Source: Actinomycetes bacterium
GTDB lineage: Bacteria > Actinomycetota > Actinomycetes > Streptosporangiales > Streptosporangiaceae
Assembly (NCBI GenBank): GCA_025964575.1
Contig: JAOPYO010000196.1
Location: 1 to 40,992, forward strand
Reading direction: 5' to 3'
Length of the DNA: 40,992 nucleotides
This document shows, piece after piece, positions 40,317-40,992 of the stretch. Within the stretch, counting starts at the first letter, position 1, and the number at the start of each line of letters is the position of its first letter. The notes beneath the pieces were generated by a model that was given only the letters and a program-made list of their open reading frames with translations, had not been told where the DNA came from and ran no database searches. Made by a program: the position numbers and the translations under genes.

Positions 40317-40992
40317 TCAGGGGGAGTGGTTCCGTAGTACCTGGGCGATCAGCTCCACAGAGGCGGGCTCCGATAGCGCCGATGCCTGTAGGTGCTCATA
40401 AATCAGCCTATGCCGTGCTACGTCATCTGGACTCCGGTGATATAGGCCGCCTGCGATGACCTCGACGTAAACGATGGGGTCCGTAGCTGCTGGAAACTCG
40501 AGTACGACGAATGATCGGCCCATCGCGGGACTGGCCCCGGCACTGAACGGCAGGACCTGGAGCGTGACGTTGGGTCGATTGGCCACCTCGATGAGGTGGG
40601 TGAGCTGCTCTGCCATCACCTCGGTGCTTCCGACGACACGGTGCAGGACGGACTCGTCGATGATGGTCCACAGCTCCAGCGCTTCGGTTTTGTCGAGCAG
40701 CGCCTGCCGCTTCATCCGGACGTCTACGCGGCGCTGTACCTCGCGATGGGGGATCGTCGGTCGCCAGGCCCGGATCACCGCTTCGGCGTATGAGGGGATC
40801 TGGAACAGGCCGGGGACGAGATGTGTGTCATACAGCCGTTCCACGCAGGCGTCATCCTCCAAGCTGAGGAAGACCTGGAACCACTCGGGCAAGTCCCGGT
40901 AGCGATGCCACCACTCCTCTTCTCGGGCGTCCCGCGCCAGTGTCTCCAAGGCCACCCGCTCGTCACGGGCGGCCCCGTACAGATCGAGCAAG
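40317..40992 (-). CDS. DUF5753-domain regulator (Scr1/WhiJ-type), N-terminus beyond window
   Basis: The frame is open to the window edge, so the N-terminal Xre helix-turn-helix expected of the family is not visible. The 224 residues present are the DUF5753 domain: YDTHLVPGLFQIPSYAEAVIR, VDVRMKRQALLDK, IIDESVLHRVVGSTEVMAEQ, TLQVLPFSAGASPAMGRSFVVLEF and a C-terminal helix. It pairs with the following DUF397 gene (17-bp gap), giving the standard two-gene layout of these actinobacterial regulator modules. Confidence 0.85.
   Translation of the reverse strand, partial: LLDLYGAARDERVALETLARDAREEEWWHRYRDLPEWFQVFLSLEDDACVERLYDTHLVPGLFQIPSYAEAVIRAWRPTIPHREVQRRVDVRMKRQALLDKTEALELWTIIDESVLHRVVGSTEVMAEQLTHLIEVANRPNVTLQVLPFSAGASPAMGRSFVVLEFPAATDPIVYVEVIAGGLYHRSPDDVARHRLIYEHLQASALSEPASVELIAQVLRNHSP

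Overview
The window is high-GC (about 70% by eye), densely coded actinomycete chromosome. Codon use strongly favours G/C in third positions, GTG starts are common, and marker families (DUF742 conservon-type signalling, DUF397 with DUF5753, NIT-domain kinases, HisN of the inositol-monophosphatase type) point to a mycelial actinobacterium, most likely a Streptosporangiales-type organism. That placement rests on family content and is not a species call. No rRNA, tRNA, CRISPR array or intact insertion sequence was seen.

Layout. (1) 1-2.4 kb: 3' part of a secreted beta-propeller (Vgb/NHL-like) protein with a near-perfect terminator, then a small lipoprotein. (2) 2.5-6.5 kb, minus strand: a compact envelope module of small secreted helical protein, small lipoprotein, response regulator, histidine kinase and HtrA-like PDZ protease. 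(3) 6.7-10.4 kb, plus: NIT-domain kinase, DUF742 protein and a branched-chain-type substrate-binding lipoprotein, which is a conservon lacking its Roadblock and GTPase genes. (4) 10.5-13.9 kb: an acyl-adenylate-ligase C-terminal remnant followed by a 985-aa PhaC-like hydrolase/AMP-binding fusion with degenerate adenylation motifs. (5) 14.2-19.3 kb: complete NMT1/TauA-type ABC importer (binding protein, ATPase, two permeases) and a type-B carboxylesterase. (6) 19.4-21.8 kb, minus: LhgO-like oxidase, small membrane protein, HisN. (7) 21.8-27.3 kb: HAD hydrolase, thiolase with paired operators, HxlR regulator carrying the same operator, a helical unknown, a frameshifted MHYT relic, a MarR regulator with its own operator, and a membrane-anchored unknown. 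(8) 27.3-29.6 kb, minus: rsgA and aroA. (9) 29.8-35.8 kb, plus: complete cydABDC (cytochrome bd oxidase plus its thiol/heme exporter). (10) 35.9-37.7 kb: DoxX-like membrane protein, SRAP/HMCES-type protein, DksA/TraR zinc-finger protein. (11) 37.8-41 kb: a breakpoint region with a PaaI-thioesterase remnant, a lower-GC Hint-domain polymorphic-toxin cassette with a probable immunity gene, and a DUF397/DUF5753 pair running off the end.

How it fits together. Two envelope-sensing loci (2 and 3) lie back to back around a divergent promoter. The HxlR-thiolase pair looks like a self-contained regulon, with three copies of a GGTTG-N7-CAACC dyad. cydC is the most unusual core gene: it carries three separate in-frame segments that are inverted-repeat elements, one of them a 144-bp nested hairpin inserted exactly between two conserved stretches. 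A related 69-70 bp element with CGTGATC/GATCACG ends also sits between two convergent genes at 19.3 kb, so a small mobile or amplifiable palindromic family seems to be at work here. The lower-GC toxin cassette at 38-39.9 kb is the clearest sign of horizontal transfer.
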